Position numbers and translations under genes: made by a program. A stretch of 64,000 nt of DNA, taken from NCBI GenBank assembly GCA_023630585.1, contig CM042543.1:15120260-15184259 (forward strand), in the 5' to 3' direction. The notes beneath the pieces were generated by a model. The model saw only the letters and a program-made list of their open reading frames with translations. It searched no databases and was not told the DNA's origin. How positions within the stretch are numbered: the stretch's first letter is position 1; each line of letters opens with the position of its first letter. Below are positions 23,115 to 35,100 of the stretch, one piece after another. The stretch comes from Cranoglanis bouderius. Taxonomy: Eukaryota > Chordata > Actinopteri > Siluriformes > Cranoglanididae.

Positions 23115-25320
23115 TATAAGACAAGATAAGAAATCTTTATTGTCATTATACTTGCACACAACAAAATTTGGTGTGACTCTCTCACAAGCAGTAACATATC
23201 AAATTGAAACAATTTACATTGCGTACACAGGAGTGAGCAGTACAATAATAAATGACAATAAATATGAAAAGTGGCTATGTGTGAATGTGCATAGTGATAG
23301 TCTGTGGAGGAGAGGGGGGTTTGGTCAGTCATTTAATACGTGTACCAGGAGGGGATTAATGGAGACCATGGAGACCACACCCTGTACATCATGCCAGATG
23401 GTAGAGGTAGAGGCAGTGTCCAGGGTGTATTGTGTCTCTGCAGATACTCCTACCCTCCTTCTTCACTCAGCTAACATAGGCACTGTCCAGGTTTGGGAGG
23501 TCGGTCTTGATGACCCATTGAGATGCCCCCACACAGTGCAGATCCTTCCAGTCTGTGACTTTGCAGGTAGCATAGCACATGGTCCTGCAGTAAGAGAGGA
23601 TACTTTCAATGGTGCTGTGGTTAAAGTTCACCAGGAGTTGTTCAGGGAGAAAGTTTTTAGGTGACCATGTTAGCTCTTTTGTTATATAGACTCCAAGGAA
23701 CTTGATGCTCTCCGCACATTCCACTGATCCTCCAAATATGTGGAGGTAGTTGGTCTGTCTTCTTAGCCCTTCTGAAGTCTATGATTATATGCATTGTTTT
23801 TGTGGACCAGGTTGTTGTCCTTGCACCATTCGGCCAGGTGTTCCACCTCATTCCTGTAGGACTTTTGCATCACTATCTGAAATCAGTCCAAATACATATA
23901 GTGGTGTCATATGCAAATTTAATTATGCTATTGGGGAGGTTGGATGGAAGTGCAGTCATGGGTGAAAAGAGTGAAGAGTATTGGGCCCAACATACATATC
24001 TGTGGGGTTTCTGTGTTCAGGACAAGAGTGGAGGAAGTGTGATTTCCAATCCTGACACACTGTGGTCTGTTGGTGAGGAAGTCCACGATCCACAAGCAGA
24101 GGGATGTACCCAGACCTAGATTGCCCAGTTTGCTGATAAGTTTGTGAGGGATTATGGTGTCAGAAGTAAAGCTGAAGTCCACAAATAACATCCTCACATT
24201 TCAATATCGTCACGTTTGGCTGTTCTAGGTTTGTCAGAGCTGTGTGGAGTGTGAACAAGACTGCATCGGCCATGAGTTGGTTTAACTGGTGCTGGTCCAG
24301 ATCTAGAGGGATGATGGAGCTAATGAGTGAGAGCACCAATCCTTTGAAGCACTTTACCGGTGATTTTTTGGGAACTGGATTGATGGTGGATGATTTTTAA
24401 AGCATGTTAGGACAGCAGCTAGTTTTAACGAGAGATTACCTCTGTAGCAGGTTACCTCTGCTAGCTGGTCGGTACATGCTTTCAGTGTCCATCCAGGCAC
24501 TCCATCTTTCAGCAGGGTGGATCTCACCTGGTGGCACTATTGAACCAGTGTCCACAGTGTCTACATGGTGGTGAGTGTTGAGTGTCAAGTCAGGCAAAGA
24601 ACTGGTTCAGGGCGTCTGGTAGGTTGGTGTGATCACTGGGCTGCAGAGTGTAGGTCTTGTAGTTCATCAGTGCCTTAAATCCATTCTACTTGCTGTGTGG
24701 ATTGTTGTTCTTAAAGTGTTCTTCAATGTGCTGCTTGTATTTGTGCTTTGCATCCTTGATGCCTGTCTTGAGGTTCCTTCAAGGTTTCTTGTTTCTTGCC
24801 TGTTTGTCTCCCAACCTAAAAGCTGCATCTCGTTTCTTGAGCAGTGCCCACACATTGTTGTTTATCCATGGCTTCTGGTTTGGAAACACTTTTATTGTCT
24901 TTTGTGTCAGGAATTTCCCAGTGCAGAAGTTTATGTATTCCAGGACTGTTGTGGCATATTCCCAGAGATCTGCTCCCTGTGCAAATAGATCCCAGTCAAT
25001 GCAATTAAATCTGTCTTGCAGCATTGAGGAGGCTGCCTCAGTCGACACCTGTACTGTTTTGACAGCTGGTCTTGTCCTGCAGATTAGCTTGTATGCTGGG
25101 GTCAGTTTTAATGAAACATGGTCTGACAGTCCCAGGTGTGCAGATGCTGTGGCTTTAAATGCCCCTGGGTACATACTATGCTGCCATGATTATTACTGTT
25201 GTGATTTCCACCAGAAGAAATAATGGAAACAGTCTGGACCTTAGCAATAAAAACTGGGGAGTCCAGTGTTTGTCTACAATGTACGTGGCTGTTCACTGGG
25301 TGTTGTAAGTGTGTAGACAT
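23115..25320 (-). pseudogene. Decayed L2/CR1-like LINE
   Basis: Reading leftward from about 25320: a linker after the endonuclease (SDHVSLKLTPAYK; later VFPNQKPWINNNVW, 24880-25130), then reverse-transcriptase blocks (PLDLDQHQ near 24290; MLFVDFSFTSDTIIPHKLIS and NLGLGTSL near 24080-24195; PILFTLFTHDCTS near 23940), then C-terminal blocks (IIDFRRAKK near 23760; IKFLGVYITKELTWS near 23660-23710; FNHSTIESILSYC near 23590). The 3' end near 23115-23180 is the reverse complement of 'acaataaagatttctt'. Frames change at least four times. The catalytic block that would hold the double Asp is lost near 23880-23930. Confidence 0.8.
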
Positions 25321-27129
25321 TTCCTCCTTTGCTCTCCTCCTCCTTTGGAATCCCCTGCATTGTCCACGCTGTAGACAGAACTACTGACTAATTCAATAGG
25401 AGTATCAAAGCCACATCCGCTGTAGCTTACCTGAAAATCTCCAATCAAGATAAAGTTTTATATTTGGCATTCCAAGTCAGCAATCTAAGACAGAAAAAAA
25501 TAGATCTCAGTTCTTTGCATGCATCATTGCCATGGAGATTGAAGTATCATATTTAGTAGCATATGTTAGTAAGAAGCATATGGAGATATGAGTTTGTTTG
25601 TGTATATATGCATGCTAGTATAGACTACACATTCATATGTACTAATTTAGTACTGCCATGTACAGTATAAAAAACAAATGGTAGCCTTGTACCAAAATCC
25701 TCTAATTGAGACATAGCATTCAAAGGCTTTAAATATGCAATCTGTGGTCTGATCACGTTGTTTGAACAGATCTATTTAGTTAGAAAGCTGATACTACCAC
25801 ATCTCAGCATAATGTATTTTCAAAATAATCATTTCAGTTATGAAGGACGCATTTCTGTGTGTCACCACTAAGGTATGCTGAAAAATAATGTGCTTGAATA
25901 TGACAGGAAAGTTTTACAGCTAATTTAAATGACTTTCTGGTGGCTTAGTATTGCTGTGGTCTAGCAGAGAAGATAAAGAGCTGCTGCTGAATATTCAGCA
26001 CTGCAGGGACCTGCATCTCTGACACTGTCAAGGCACTGTCCATCATGGCCCCATTATTAATGCTCTTTGATGGAGAAGCAATAGGCTTTGCTTTTTTATA
26101 ACAAAGTCTGTTACACAGAGTGGAACAGAATGGTGTTCCCTGTATTTACAAGTTGACTTTACTTACTTCTTGCCTTCTTTTTAAGGCAGAGGGAATTTAT
26201 TTGACCTAACTGTTGTGCGTGTGTTCAAGCACATTACTAAACACAACACACTTTCTCAGACAAGTGCATTTGTTTATACACTAGCTTTTTTTTGTTATTT
26301 ATCCTGAAGTTATACCCAAAACAGAGTGCCTTATGAACATAACCATTAAGTCGATATGTACCATATAGCAGGAATTATATCAAAGAGTTTGAAGTGTTCT
26401 CATTTTGCTGGAACTGAAGATCGAAACCTCTCAAGGCATGACAGTAGAAAAGAACCTGAAATGTGTGGTTTCCATGGGAACCATAACTGCACCTCATTGC
26501 CACAGCAGCTTATTGCTATAGTGGCAGTTATTTGGCCCTCTGAACATGACATCAAGCAACAGCTTGATGGTCTATCTTGATATAATTATGTTCATATATT
26601 CCTTTCATTATGCAGTTATAATCTTGACTTAATGGTGACTAAGGAAGTGTCACAAAAGTGACTAGGAAGATGGAATGCATAACTAATACATTAATAACAA
26701 ACATTTTTTAAAAACCCTGGATTGTAATCCTGCTGAGTTTAAAACACAGATCGTATTTATGTATTATCCTGAGTTGGATCCATTAAATCTTGCTTTCAAG
26801 GAAACCTGGCACTCTTTGATCATCTGAATTCAACTGCAAGCTTTAAAAAAACTGTTTAAAAAAAAAAAAAAAAGTCAATTCTAGTATGTTTAGAGATGCT
26901 TTAAATACTTATTATACCTGGTGATTAATTGGTAAGTTTAATACAATATATTTAATCAGGGATATAATCACAAGTAGGATATTGTTTGTGCCAGAATATG
27001 AGAATAAATATAACCACCCACCTTCACTGGGAATTAAAATATTTATCACCAGCCAGAAACCTGTTTCCTAATTATATTAACATGTTCACAATTGCATATC
27101 TAGTGACGTCACTTTGATTAAACTCATTT
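25321..27129. other. No recognisable gene
   Basis: AT-rich spacer, with no frame longer than 74 codons. Confidence 0.5.
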
Positions 27130-29228
27130 ATAGGCATCTGTTGAAAAGTGGTGGAAGTTGGAAAAGGAAGAGTGCTGTGCGGTTTTCAGGGAGGAGTTGA
27201 GACAGGCTTTAGGTGGTCAGGAGGTGCTTCCAGATGACTGGACTACTACAGCCAAAGTGATCAGGGAGACAGGTAGGAAGGTGCTAGGTGTGTCATCTGG
27301 AAGGAGGAAAGAAGACAAGGAGACTTGGTGGTGGAATGAGGAAGTTCAGGAGAGTATCCAGAGGAAGAGGTTAGCTAGGAAGAAGTGGGACAGTGAGAGG
27401 ACGGAGGAAAGTAGACAGGAATATAGGGAGATGCAGCGTGAGGTTAAGATAAAGGTGGCAAAGGCTAAACAGAAAGCTTATGAGAACATGTATGCAAGGT
27501 TAGATAGTAAGGAAGGTGAGAGGGATTTGTATCGGTTGGTGAGGCAGAGGGTTAGAGATGGTAAAGATGTGCAGCAGGTTAGAGTGATTAAAGATAGAGA
27601 TGGAAATGTGTTGACAGGTGACAGGAGGGTGAGGGAAAGATGGAAGGAGTACTTTGAGGAACTGATGAATGAGGAAAATGACAGAGAGAGAAGAGTAGTA
27701 GAGACAAATATTGTTGAGCAGGAAGTAGAAAGAATTAGCAAGGGTGAAGTTAGGAGAGCTTTGAAGAGGATGAAGAGAGGAAAGGCGGTTGGTCCTGATG
27801 ACATACCAGTGGAGGTATGGAAGTGTCTAGGAGAGATGGCAGTAGAGTTTTTAACTAGGTTGTTCAACGAGGTCTCAGAGAGTGAGAGGATGCCTGAGGA
27901 ATGGAGGAGAAGTGTTTTGGTGCCGATTTTTAAGAACAAGGGAGATGTGCAGAGTTGTGGAAACTACAGAGGTATTAAGCTGATGAGCCATACAATGAAG
28001 TTGTGGGAAAGAGTAGTGGAAGCAAGGCTAAGGGGAGAAGTGAGCATTTGTGAGCAGCAGTATGGTTTCATGCCAAGAAGGAGCACTACAGATGCAATAT
28101 TTGCTTTGAGAATGTTGATGGAGAAGTACAGAGAGGGTCAGAAAGAGCTGCATTGTGTCTTTGTAGATTTAGAGAAAGCATATGACAGGGTGCCAAGGGA
28201 GGAGCTGTGGTATTGTATGAGGAGGTCTGGAGTAGCAGAGAAGTATGTTAGAGTGGTGGAGGATATGTATGAGAGCAGTAGGACAATGGTAAGGTGTGCG
28301 GTAGGTGTGACAGAGGAGTTCACGGTGAAGGTGGGACTGCATCAAGGATCGGCTCTGAGCCCCTTCTTGTTTGCGGTGGTGATGGACAGGCTGACAGATG
28401 AGGTCAGACAGGAATCTCCATGGACTATGATGTTTGCGGATGACATTGTGATCTATAGTGAGAGCAGGGAGCAGGTGGAGGAAACTCTAGAGAGGTGGAG
28501 GTTTGCTCTGGAGAGAAGAGGAATGAAGGTTAGTCGCAGCAAGACAGAATACATGTGTGTGAATGAGAGGGATCCAAGTGGAACAGTGAGGTTACAGGGA
28601 GAAGAGATAAAGAAGGTGCAGGATTTTAAGTACTTAGGATCAACAGTCCAGAGCAATGGGGAGTGTGGAAAAGAGGTGAAGAAGCGTGTGCAGGCAGGTT
28701 GGAATGGGTGGAGAAAAGTGTCAGGTCTGTTGTGTGATAAAAGAGTACCAGCAAGAATGAAAGGAAAGGTGTATAGGACAGTAGTGAGACCAGCGATGTT
28801 GTATGGTTTGGAGACAGTTGCACTGAGGAAAAGACAGGAGGAAGAGTTAGAGGTAGCAGAGCTAAAGATGTTGAGGTTCTCTTTGGGAATGACGAGGATG
28901 GATAGGATCAGGAATGAGTACATCAGAGGGACAGCACATGTGAGATGTTTTGGAGACAAAGTTAGAGAGGCCAGGTTGAGATGGTTTGGACATGTTCAGA
29001 GGAGGGAGAGTGAATATATCGGTAAAAGGATGCTGAGGTTAGAGCTGCCAGGCAGGAGGCCGAGAGGAAGACCAAAGAGGAGGTTTATGGATGTAGTGAA
29101 GGAGGACATGAAGGTAGTCGGTCTGAGAGAAGAGGATGCAGGGGATAGGGTTAGATGGAGGCAGATGATTCGCTGTGGCAACCCCTGAAGGGAACAGCCG
29201 AAAGGAAAAGAAGATAGGCATCTGTTGA
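27130..29228 (+). mobile_element. 5'-truncated RTE-type LINE with 15-bp target duplication
   Basis: The 15 bases ataggcatctgttga occur at 27130-27144 and again at 29214-29228. They flank a 2,069-bp body that starts inside the coding frame and ends with 'gtggcaacccctgaaggga' and an AAG-rich tail. Perfect duplications plus an undamaged frame argue for a fairly recent insertion by target-primed reverse transcription. Confidence 0.9.
27146..29188 (+). CDS. RTE-type reverse transcriptase, partial (5' truncated)
   Basis: The frame is open from the insertion junction to the stop at 29188, about 680 codons, without a genuine start codon. It covers the linker after the endonuclease, the whole reverse transcriptase and the C-terminal region. 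Recognisable blocks in order: RWKEYFEELMN; MPEEWRRSVLVPIFKNKG and NYRGIKL; EQQYGFMPRRSTTDAIFALR; VFVDLEKAYDRVP (first catalytic Asp); GLHQGSALSPFLF; MFADDIVIYS (the catalytic Asp pair, 28433-28444); FKYLGS; and a C-terminal LRWFGHVQR with Arg-rich GRRPRGRPKRR. The block order and the NKG/NYRGI wording fit the RTE clade, RTE-X branch. The apurinic endonuclease is missing, so this copy cannot move by itself. Confidence 0.9.
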   Translation, partial: KWWKLEKEECCAVFREELRQALGGQEVLPDDWTTTAKVIRETGRKVLGVSSGRRKEDKETWWWNEEVQESIQRKRLARKKWDSERTEESRQEYREMQREVKIKVAKAKQKAYENMYARLDSKEGERDLYRLVRQRVRDGKDVQQVRVIKDRDGNVLTGDRRVRERWKEYFEELMNEENDRERRVVETNIVEQEVERISKGEVRRALKRMKRGKAVGPDDIPVEVWKCLGEMAVEFLTRLFNEVSESERMPEEWRRSVLVPIFKNKGDVQSCGNYRGIKLMSHTMKLWERVVEARLRGEVSICEQQYGFMPRRSTTDAIFALRMLMEKYREGQKELHCVFVDLEKAYDRVPREELWYCMRRSGVAEKYVRVVEDMYESSRTMVRCAVGVTEEFTVKVGLHQGSALSPFLFAVVMDRLTDEVRQESPWTMMFADDIVIYSESREQVEETLERWRFALERRGMKVSRSKTEYMCVNERDPSGTVRLQGEEIKKVQDFKYLGSTVQSNGECGKEVKKRVQAGWNGWRKVSGLLCDKRVPARMKGKVYRTVVRPAMLYGLETVALRKRQEEELEVAELKMLRFSLGMTRMDRIRNEYIRGTAHVRCFGDKVREARLRWFGHVQRRESEYIGKRMLRLELPGRRPRGRPKRRFMDVVKEDMKVVGLREEDAGDRVRWRQMIRCGNP

Positions 29229-29273
29229 TGATTTGTTGATGATTATTGGTTTTTATCAGGTAACCATACTATA

Positions 29274-29655
29274 TACAGTCAGGCGAAATAAGCATGCAGA
29301 CACTTGTTTTTGTTATTTAATATACTTTCAGTGCATATATCCATGTCAAATATACATACATAATCTCTTTTGACTCTTTTGTACTTTTTTGTAAATATGA
29401 AAAATGTTTAAAAATAGAAATTGATAGGAAAATAAGTATTCATATACCAAATTACCAACTTTAAAACTTTGCAAAGGTGCTGTTGGTAATTACGACTTCA
29501 AGACTTTTTGCTGTTTCGGCCCATTCCTCTGGGCAAATCATCTTCAATTCCCCAAGGCTATGAAGGTCCCTTTGATGGACTTGCAATTTCAAAATGCTCC
29601 ATAAATTTTCAGTGGGATTCTACAGTGGGATTAATACTTATTTCCCCTCGCTGTA
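29274..29655. mobile_element. Tc1-type MITE, 382 bp
   Basis: Left end TA-cagtcaggcgaaataagcat and right end atacttatttcccctcgctg-TA are imperfect inverted repeats between TA dinucleotides. No coding capacity. It lies 45 bp downstream of the RTE insertion. Confidence 0.7.
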
Positions 29656-30398
29656 GGTATGAAAAGCATAGACTAACACACTTTGTGAACAGTTACTGAC
29701 TGAAGCATATCTGCTGCCAGTTCATAAGTGGAAATGGCTCAAAATAGAATTACAGATGACAAGATATTACATGGGTGGTGGATCATTCCCAGTTGCATAG
29801 CAACAGATGGGCTGTAATTGTACTTGTAAATGTATAACTACAAAGTGACCTATGTGACTAGTGCTGATAAAATGGACACCAAGTTAAAAATGTAGCTTAT
29901 GTACTTGTAACAGAATTTCACCCCTAACAGATATATTAATGGTTTTTCTGACATTCAAGAAAAAGGTGTCTTATGACAGAAACCTCTTTAGTAACTAACA
30001 GCAGAGCTGTTTGTCTTCTCTACAACTTCAGAGGTCTTTTTTATTTTATAAATTCCATTGAGTTGGCATCAATTAGATCCCTTTGTATGTATTATTTCTG
30101 CTCTGCTCTTGTGAGTATTGTGAAACATTTACATTCAACAATAGATACATCAAATGAATATCCAGGAAAGTTCAGTGAGTGCAGTCTAGTGGTTGTAGTA
30201 TTTGTGGATCTAATATCATGTCAGCTTGCTGCACTGTACCTGCAGGTTTAAATTATGTGGTACATCCTGCCTCTTCAGAACAGGGCTCTCATTTTAGTAA
30301 TTAGGTTTGCTTTTCAGAACAGTAAGAGCTGTACTTTAGTTGGGTGCTGGTCTTTTTATCTGTGAAGCTGAGCTGAATACTCATAGCAACATAGCACA

Positions 30399-30438
<40 letters not shown>

Positions 30439-31468
30439 TCTGTGTGTGTTTTGTCTCCATCAGCACTCAAATCTTTACCTGATGTTGCTGTCGCCACAGC
30501 AACATACTGCTGGTCTCGCTGATTTATTCATTCCCGATGTTCTGCCTATGCCAAGGAAGAAGATGAGACACAAAAATAGAAATAGGAATAATAATCACAT
30601 CTTTCAGACAGGCCAGTTCGAATCAAACCAAGGTCTTGTATCTGAACATTTCAACAAACCAGTCACAAAGACCCTGTTAATAAAGTCCAAAAGTCTCTCA
30701 GCCTTGTGCGGCAAGAGAAGCTTGAAAGTTATAGATTTTAGCTGACATTTTCAGTATCTCCTAAATCAGCTTTTGTGGGTTTTGTTTGTTTGTTTGTTTG
30801 TTTGTTTGTTTACATTAAATATGATACTGAGATACAAATAGCTCAAAACTGAAGACACCTATAGATTTTGAAACACATAATTGATGTCAGAGATTCAGTT
30901 TGTAAACTATTTCAAGAAAAAACTGATGCTTCCATGTATTCCAAATTCCTGACACCATTTTATAACAGCTTGACATCATGCTAAGGGTGTCTAGTACTAG
31001 AAAAAATCCTCCTGTTTTTTGTAACATGTAACACTGTTGTTCCATCTGCTCTGTTTCTTCTCCTTGCCTGTTGATCTGATGTTCCTGTTAGATTTTGGGT
31101 AGCCTGGGTAGACACAAGCTGTCAAGGCTTCTCTGAGATGTTTTTTTTTTATATAATCTTCTCAGGCTCACTGATGGACGACACACTATTCGCCTTATGG
31201 TGCAGTGTTCTTAGTGTTCTAGCTTTAGTTCCTAGTGAGAATTAATTAAAGAAGACTATTGGATCAGAAGATAATAACACTCAGTTGGAATAATCAATCC
31301 TTAAGTGAGATATTGTTCCAGGGCAAAGTTTTAAAAAAAAATGTCCAGCACTTGGGCGTATATGAATGAGTGTTTTGACATCTAAAACTTCTAGATAATT
31401 CTATTTGAAAGTTACTGCTCCCATGTGGCCATGTTTGAGAATGATCATTGCGTTAAGTTTGTGTGTTC
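29656..31468. other. No recognisable gene; poly-A and (GTTT)n runs
   Basis: Includes a poly-A run of about 34 bases at 30402-30435 and (TTTG)n at 30779-30811. Short frames up to 99 codons show no domain. Confidence 0.5.
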
Positions 31469-31848
31469 AAGGGTGAGTCAAATGAAAAACCTTAAAAGTG
31501 TGACATACATTAGGGAAACAGACTGTATGCAGCAATCACTCATACAACATCCTGATTTCCACTAAAGGATCCATTGAATGGAAAGGCCTTCCAGTCGGAT
31601 AAAGAAGTGCAACCGATGGTGTGTCAGTGGCTGCATACGCAACCAGAAGAATCTTTTTAGAGGAATCCAGACATTCTTTAAGCACTGGAACACTTGAATG
31701 AAACTACTGAATGAAATGGACATGATGTAGAAATATAAATAATGTAAAAAACTTATACACTTTGTGACCCCTACAGTATTTGCAGAAAACAATTAATAAA
31801 AAAAAATTTGAATAAAAAAAACAAAGGTTTTCATTTGACTCATAGTAA
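31469..31848 (+). mobile_element. Deleted mariner-like element
   Basis: Left end gggtgagtcaaatgaaaaacctt (31471) and right end aaaggttttcatttgactca (31825-31844) are inverted repeats. Inside, 31580-31700 resembles the very end of a mariner transposase gene ('gaatccagacattctttaagcactgg'). The catalytic region has been lost, leaving a 0.38-kb derivative. Confidence 0.65.
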
Positions 31849-32268
31849 GGCCCTTCTTTATAATGATATTGATTTCACTGCCATGTATGCCATTTTTCAA
31901 ACTTAAATATATTCACATTGTGACCTTAGTATTATAAAATCTAGCTCCCATTTATTCTTAACCCATTGAACCTTATTATACAAAGGTCATGATATGTTTA
32001 AATACTGGTTTATTTTTATTATTATTACTATTTGCACAGGAATATTTCAGGTACTATTAATTTCTGCTTTTGAATGGGCATGTAGTGGCACAGTAGGCAG
32101 TTTTGATGCCTTGATGCAGCTCCAGGATTCCTCCCTAATTGGGCTACGATAAACAACACAGGGAACAATAAAATGATTCCAAGCATCACACGGCCAAACT
32201 CAGAGCTCACCACAGTAATTTTGGTTGATATATTGAGAGACACTGAAGGCCAATGAAGCAGCTTTATC
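31849..32268. other. No recognisable gene
   Basis: Short AT-rich spacer. Confidence 0.5.
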
Positions 32269-32270
32269 TA

Positions 32271-33858
32271 CAGTGATGGAAAAAAGTATTTGATCCCCTG
32301 CTGATTTTGTACGTTTGCCCACTGACAAAGAAATGATCAGTCTATAATTTTAATGGTAGGTATATTTTAACAGTGAGACACAGAATAACAACAAAACAAT
32401 CTAGAAAAATGCATTTCAAAAAAGTTATAAATTGATTTGCATTTTAATGAGTGAAATAAATATTTGATCTCCTATCAATCAGCAAGATTTCTGGTTCCCA
32501 GGTGTCTTTTACACAGGTAACGAGCTGAGATTAGGAGCACTCTCTTAAAGGGAGTGCTCCTAATCTCAGTTGGTTACCTGTAAAAAGACACCTGTCCACA
32601 GAAGCAATCAATCAATCAGATTCCAAACTCTCCACCATGGCCAAGACCAAAGAGCTGCTCAAGGATGTCAGGGACAAGATTGTAGACCTACACAAGGTTG
32701 GAATGGGCTACAAGACCATCGTCAAGCAGCTTGGTGAGAAGATGACAACAGTTGGTGCGATTATTCGCAAATGGAAGAAACACAAAATAACTGTCAGTCT
32801 CCTTTGGCCTGGGGCTCCATGCAAGGTCTCACCTCATGGAGTTTCAGTGATCATGAGAACGGTGAGGAATCAGCCCAGAACTACACGGGAGGATCTTGTT
32901 AATGATCTCAAGGCAGCTGGGACCATAGTCACCAAGAAAACAATTGGTAACACACTACGCCGTGAGGGACTGAAATCCTGCAGCGCCCGCAAAGTCCCCC
33001 TGCTCAAGAAAGCACATGTACAGGCCCGTCTGAAGTTTGCCTTAATGATTCAGAGGAGAACTGGGTAAAAGTGTTGTGGTCAGATGAGACCAAAATCAAG
33101 CTCTTTGGCATCAACTCACCTTGCCGTGTTTGGAGGAGGAGGAATGCTGCCTATGACCCCAAGAACACCATCCCCACCGTCAAACATGGAGATGGAAACA
33201 TTATGCTTTGGGGGTGTTTTTCTGCTAAGTGGACAGGACAACTGCACCGCATCAAAGGGACAATGGATGAGGCCATGTACCGTCAAATCTTGGGTGAGAA
33301 CCTCCTTCCCTCAGCCAGGGCATTGAAAATGGGTCGTGGATGGGTATTCCAGCATGACAATGACCCAAAACACACAGCCAAGGCAACAAAGGAGTGGCTC
33401 AAGAAGAAGCACATTAAGGTCCTGGAGTGGCCTAGCGAGTCTCCAGATCTTAATCCCATAGAAAATCTGTGGCGGGAGCTGAAGGTTCGAGTTGCCAAAC
33501 GTCAGCCTCGAGACCTTAATGACTTGGAGAGGATCTGCAAAGAGGAGTGGGACAAAATCCCTCCTGAGATGTGTGCAAACATGGTGGCCAACTAGAAGTC
33601 TGACCTCTGTGATTGTGACCCTCAACAAGGGTTTTGCCACCAAGTACTAAGTCGAAGGGGTCAAATACTCATTTCACTCATTAAAATGCAAATCAATTTA
33701 TAACTGTTTTAAAATGCGTTTTTCTGGATTTTTTTTGTTCTTATTCTGTCTCTCACCGTTAAAATACACCTACCAATAAAATTATAGACTGATCATTTCT
33801 TTGTCAGTGGGCAAACGTACAAAATCAGCAGGGGATGAGATACTTTTTTCCCTCACTG
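32271..33858 (+). mobile_element. Tc1-like transposon, complete ends
   Basis: Flanked by TA on both sides (32269-32270, 33859-33860). The terminal inverted repeats are about 200 bp long, starting cagtgatggaaaaaagtatt and ending gatacttttttccctcactg, with inner repeats near 32455-32469 and 33650-33670, the IR/DR layout. Total 1,588 bp. A hairpin with arms of about 43 bp lies at 32499-32594 just before the transposase. Confidence 0.92.
32637..33595 (+). pseudogene. Tc1-like transposase with one frame break
   Basis: The first frame (32637-33068) begins MAKTKELLKDVRDKIVDLHK and carries both DNA-binding helix-turn-helix parts. It stops after ALMIQRRTG. The second frame (from about 33055 to 33595) carries the complete DDE domain: LWSDETKIKLFG (first Asp), FQHDNDPKHTAKAT (second Asp) and SPDLNPIENLWRELK (Glu). 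A small deletion near 33043-33050 explains the shift: the expected NDSEENWVKVLW appears only when the other frame is read. All three catalytic residues are present, so this is one lesion from an intact reading frame. Confidence 0.9.
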
Positions 33859-33860
33859 TA

Positions 33861-34936
33861 ATTTGTTGTCTCCAAAAGACGTAAATATTATGTGTGAATA
33901 AATATATTTTAAGACACTGGAATCATTGAAAGTTTGTGTTCAAACTATGTCCTTTCTCTCAGTTTCTCTCAGAAACTGCTATTCCAAATCACAAAAAATG
34001 GTAAAAAGAAGTTCTGCCTGCTGAGATATTTTACTAAGTATGCAGCACCTTTGGTAACTGCTTCATATATTCTCAGTAACTTGGGTCAGATTTAAATAGA
34101 ATCATTTTATACAGAGACTTGCAGATAAATAAAATTGCCTTGAGGCCTTCATCTTTCCTTTACCACTGCTTAAGGAGAACAAGCTAAGCCTGGGGGAACT
34201 TTGTGTATGAGAAAGATCCAAAAAGTTAGGCAGCAATGGACAGTGATTCATAGATTTGAATGAACTAATCAAGAAGACAGTAAAACTGAGGATATTTTTT
34301 TTCACTCAGTGCTGTCTTTATCTTTTAATAATACAATATAGCTGTTGAGTATTTTATATCAGATAAAACTAAGAGCAATTAAGATAAGACTGCAAAACAA
34401 ATGTTTAAAAGAAATATAATGCGTTTATTTTTTATTTTTATTTTTATTTTTTTTAAAACCCACACACAATAACAGTTAATCACAAAAAGCAGAGACAAAA
34501 GTAACAATGTGACAGCAACTAACAGGAAGACAGATCATTACAACAGGACTGTTTTGCTTTTAGTGCTGTTTTGTTTCCTTGCACAATCTGTTCAAATTGT
34601 AAAGTATTTCTTATCTTCTTGTGAGCAACAGTAGGCAATCCCATACAGAACTGGTCTAATATTTCACTCAGTTATTAGCTAGATATTTAATATATATTGG
34701 AATAAAAACCACAAACCCTCTTCGCAGGCCTAGTTATCCTTCTACTGTCGAGTGTGTGCGTACACAGGTGGAAATGTAAATATGAGATGAAGGTAAAATG
34801 ACAGGGACTAAAGTCACCTTTTAAATCCACATTAAAAATGTGTTTGTTTAAATTAACCTATTCAGTAACACTTTATCTGACAGATACCTACTCACTGCCT
34901 TCATAACACATTTATAAAAATTGCTTAAACAGTTCT
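33861..34936. other. No recognisable gene
   Basis: AT-rich spacer. No frame with a known domain. Confidence 0.5.
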
Positions 34937-35100
34937 TTGGTGAACTAGTAGTTTGATTCCCGGTCAGCCACTGGAGGGTTGCACGAGTCAGTGCACTCTT
35001 GGTGCCGGTCTCAAACCTGGAAAATGGAGAGGGTTGTGCCAGGAAGGACATCCACTGTAAAACTTGTGCCAGATTAAAATATGCTGATGGGCGATCTGCA
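34937..35100 (+). repeat. RTE-associated SINE remnant
   Basis: Contains 'ggtttgattcccggtcagcc'-like B-box sequence near 34950-34970 and the block 'ccaggaaggacatccactgtaaaacttgtgcca' (35038-35070), found at the 3' end of teleost SINEs that share their tail with RTE LINEs. The final 'gtggcgaccc' part is missing. Confidence 0.5.

Noticed and set aside
24629..25223. Plus-strand frames of 119 and 177 codons
   Set aside because: They overlap the decayed LINE in antisense. The minus strand gives recognisable LINE protein words.
27478..29221. Several minus-strand frames of 60-168 codons
   Set aside because: They are antisense to the RTE reverse-transcriptase frame and carry no domain.
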